Of a stretch of 5,849 bases of DNA, positions 5,624 through 5,849 are shown in pieces (position 1 is the stretch's first letter; every line of letters begins with the position of its first letter). The DNA lies in assembly GCA_964565895.1 (NCBI GenBank), contig CAZMGT010000091.1, positions 1-5,849 of the forward strand. Reading direction: 5' to 3'. Origin of the DNA: CAZMGT01 sp964565895. GTDB lineage: Bacteria > Armatimonadota > Zipacnadia > UBA1398 > CAZMGT01. The translations under genes were made by a program, and so were the position numbers. Below the pieces are notes generated by a model. It was given only the letters and a program-made list of their open reading frames with translations. It did no database searches and was not told the DNA's origin.

Positions 5624-5849
5624 ATGCGTTTGCCTGGTCGGCAACTTGTGTGGCTGCTTGTCGTTGCAAGTTCCCTCCTCGCTTGCGCCCCAGCGCCTGC
5701 TCAGCGGCGTCCTCGCCCGCGGCTTGAGCTGACCGAGCTCCGCCACCCGCAAAGCGGCCGGCTCGTGCGCGCCGTACGTAGCCGCTTGCTCGTCCAGTTG
5801 CGCCCGGGAGTAGCCCCCGCGCTTGCCTCCCGCGCCCACGCCACGCTCG
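5624..5849 (+). CDS. N-terminus of a lipoprotein, possibly a subtilisin-like (S8) protease precursor; truncated by window edge
   Basis: An open frame of 75 codons from ATG 5624 runs to the right edge without a stop. Residues 1-21 are a textbook lipoprotein signal: basic MRLPGR, hydrophobic core LVWLLVVASSLLA, and lipobox LLAC with Cys21 as the lipidated residue. A proline/arginine-rich linker follows (APAPAQRRPRPR, 22-33). Residues 54-70 (RLLVQLRPGVAPALASR) resemble the first strand and helix of subtilase propeptides, in which a strand of the form V-V-x-F/L-x-P-G-V is followed by a helix. If correct, the mature protein would be a surface-anchored protease, with the catalytic domain outside the window. 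The gene is separated from the methyltransferase gene by 193 bp and may have its own promoter, though I could not identify one. Existence of the gene is well supported; the protease assignment rests on one short segment. Confidence 0.7.
   Translation, partial: MRLPGRQLVWLLVVASSLLACAPAPAQRRPRPRLELTELRHPQSGRLVRAVRSRLLVQLRPGVAPALASRAHATL

Overview
The window looks like a piece of a GC-rich bacterial chromosome (about 65% G+C by eye, GTG starts used for two genes, clear Shine-Dalgarno sequences). The content is a large beta-propeller protein, secreted xylan-active enzymes with plant-polysaccharide accessory domains, and a lipoprotein that may be a protease. This fits environmental polysaccharide degraders such as Planctomycetota, Verrucomicrobiota or Armatimonadota, but no taxonomic marker is present, so this is a weak inference.

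Layout. Positions 1-1482 (+) hold the 3' part of a gene, cut by the left edge, whose product ends in a PQQ/WD40-like beta-propeller. It converges on, and overlaps by 20 bp, a minus-strand gene (1463-2761) for an exported glycoside hydrolase family 10 (GH10) endo-xylanase with its active-site motifs in place. A 173-bp divergent intergenic region (2762-2934) with a perfect 10-bp palindrome separates it from a plus-strand gene (2935-4674). That gene encodes a two-domain protein: an alpha/beta-hydrolase esterase with a GHSLGGK nucleophile motif, fused to a C-terminal YesU/DUF1961-like jelly-roll domain. Six bases later a solitary beta-class DNA methyltransferase of the adenine type begins (4681-5430). 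After a 193-bp gap containing a strong bulged hairpin (5535-5569), a further gene starts at 5624 and runs off the right edge. It encodes a lipoprotein whose first residues after the signal resemble a subtilase propeptide.

How the genes may work together. The GH10 enzyme and the divergent esterase form a plausible minimal xylan-degrading pair: one cuts the beta-1,4-xylose backbone, the other could remove an ester decoration (acetyl or 4-O-methyl-glucuronoyl) that blocks access. The methyltransferase is probably co-transcribed with the esterase but has no obvious metabolic link to it, and no restriction endonuclease is visible. The item most worth follow-up is the esterase-DUF1961 fusion. No CRISPR array, RNA gene, insertion sequence or convincing intrinsic terminator was seen.
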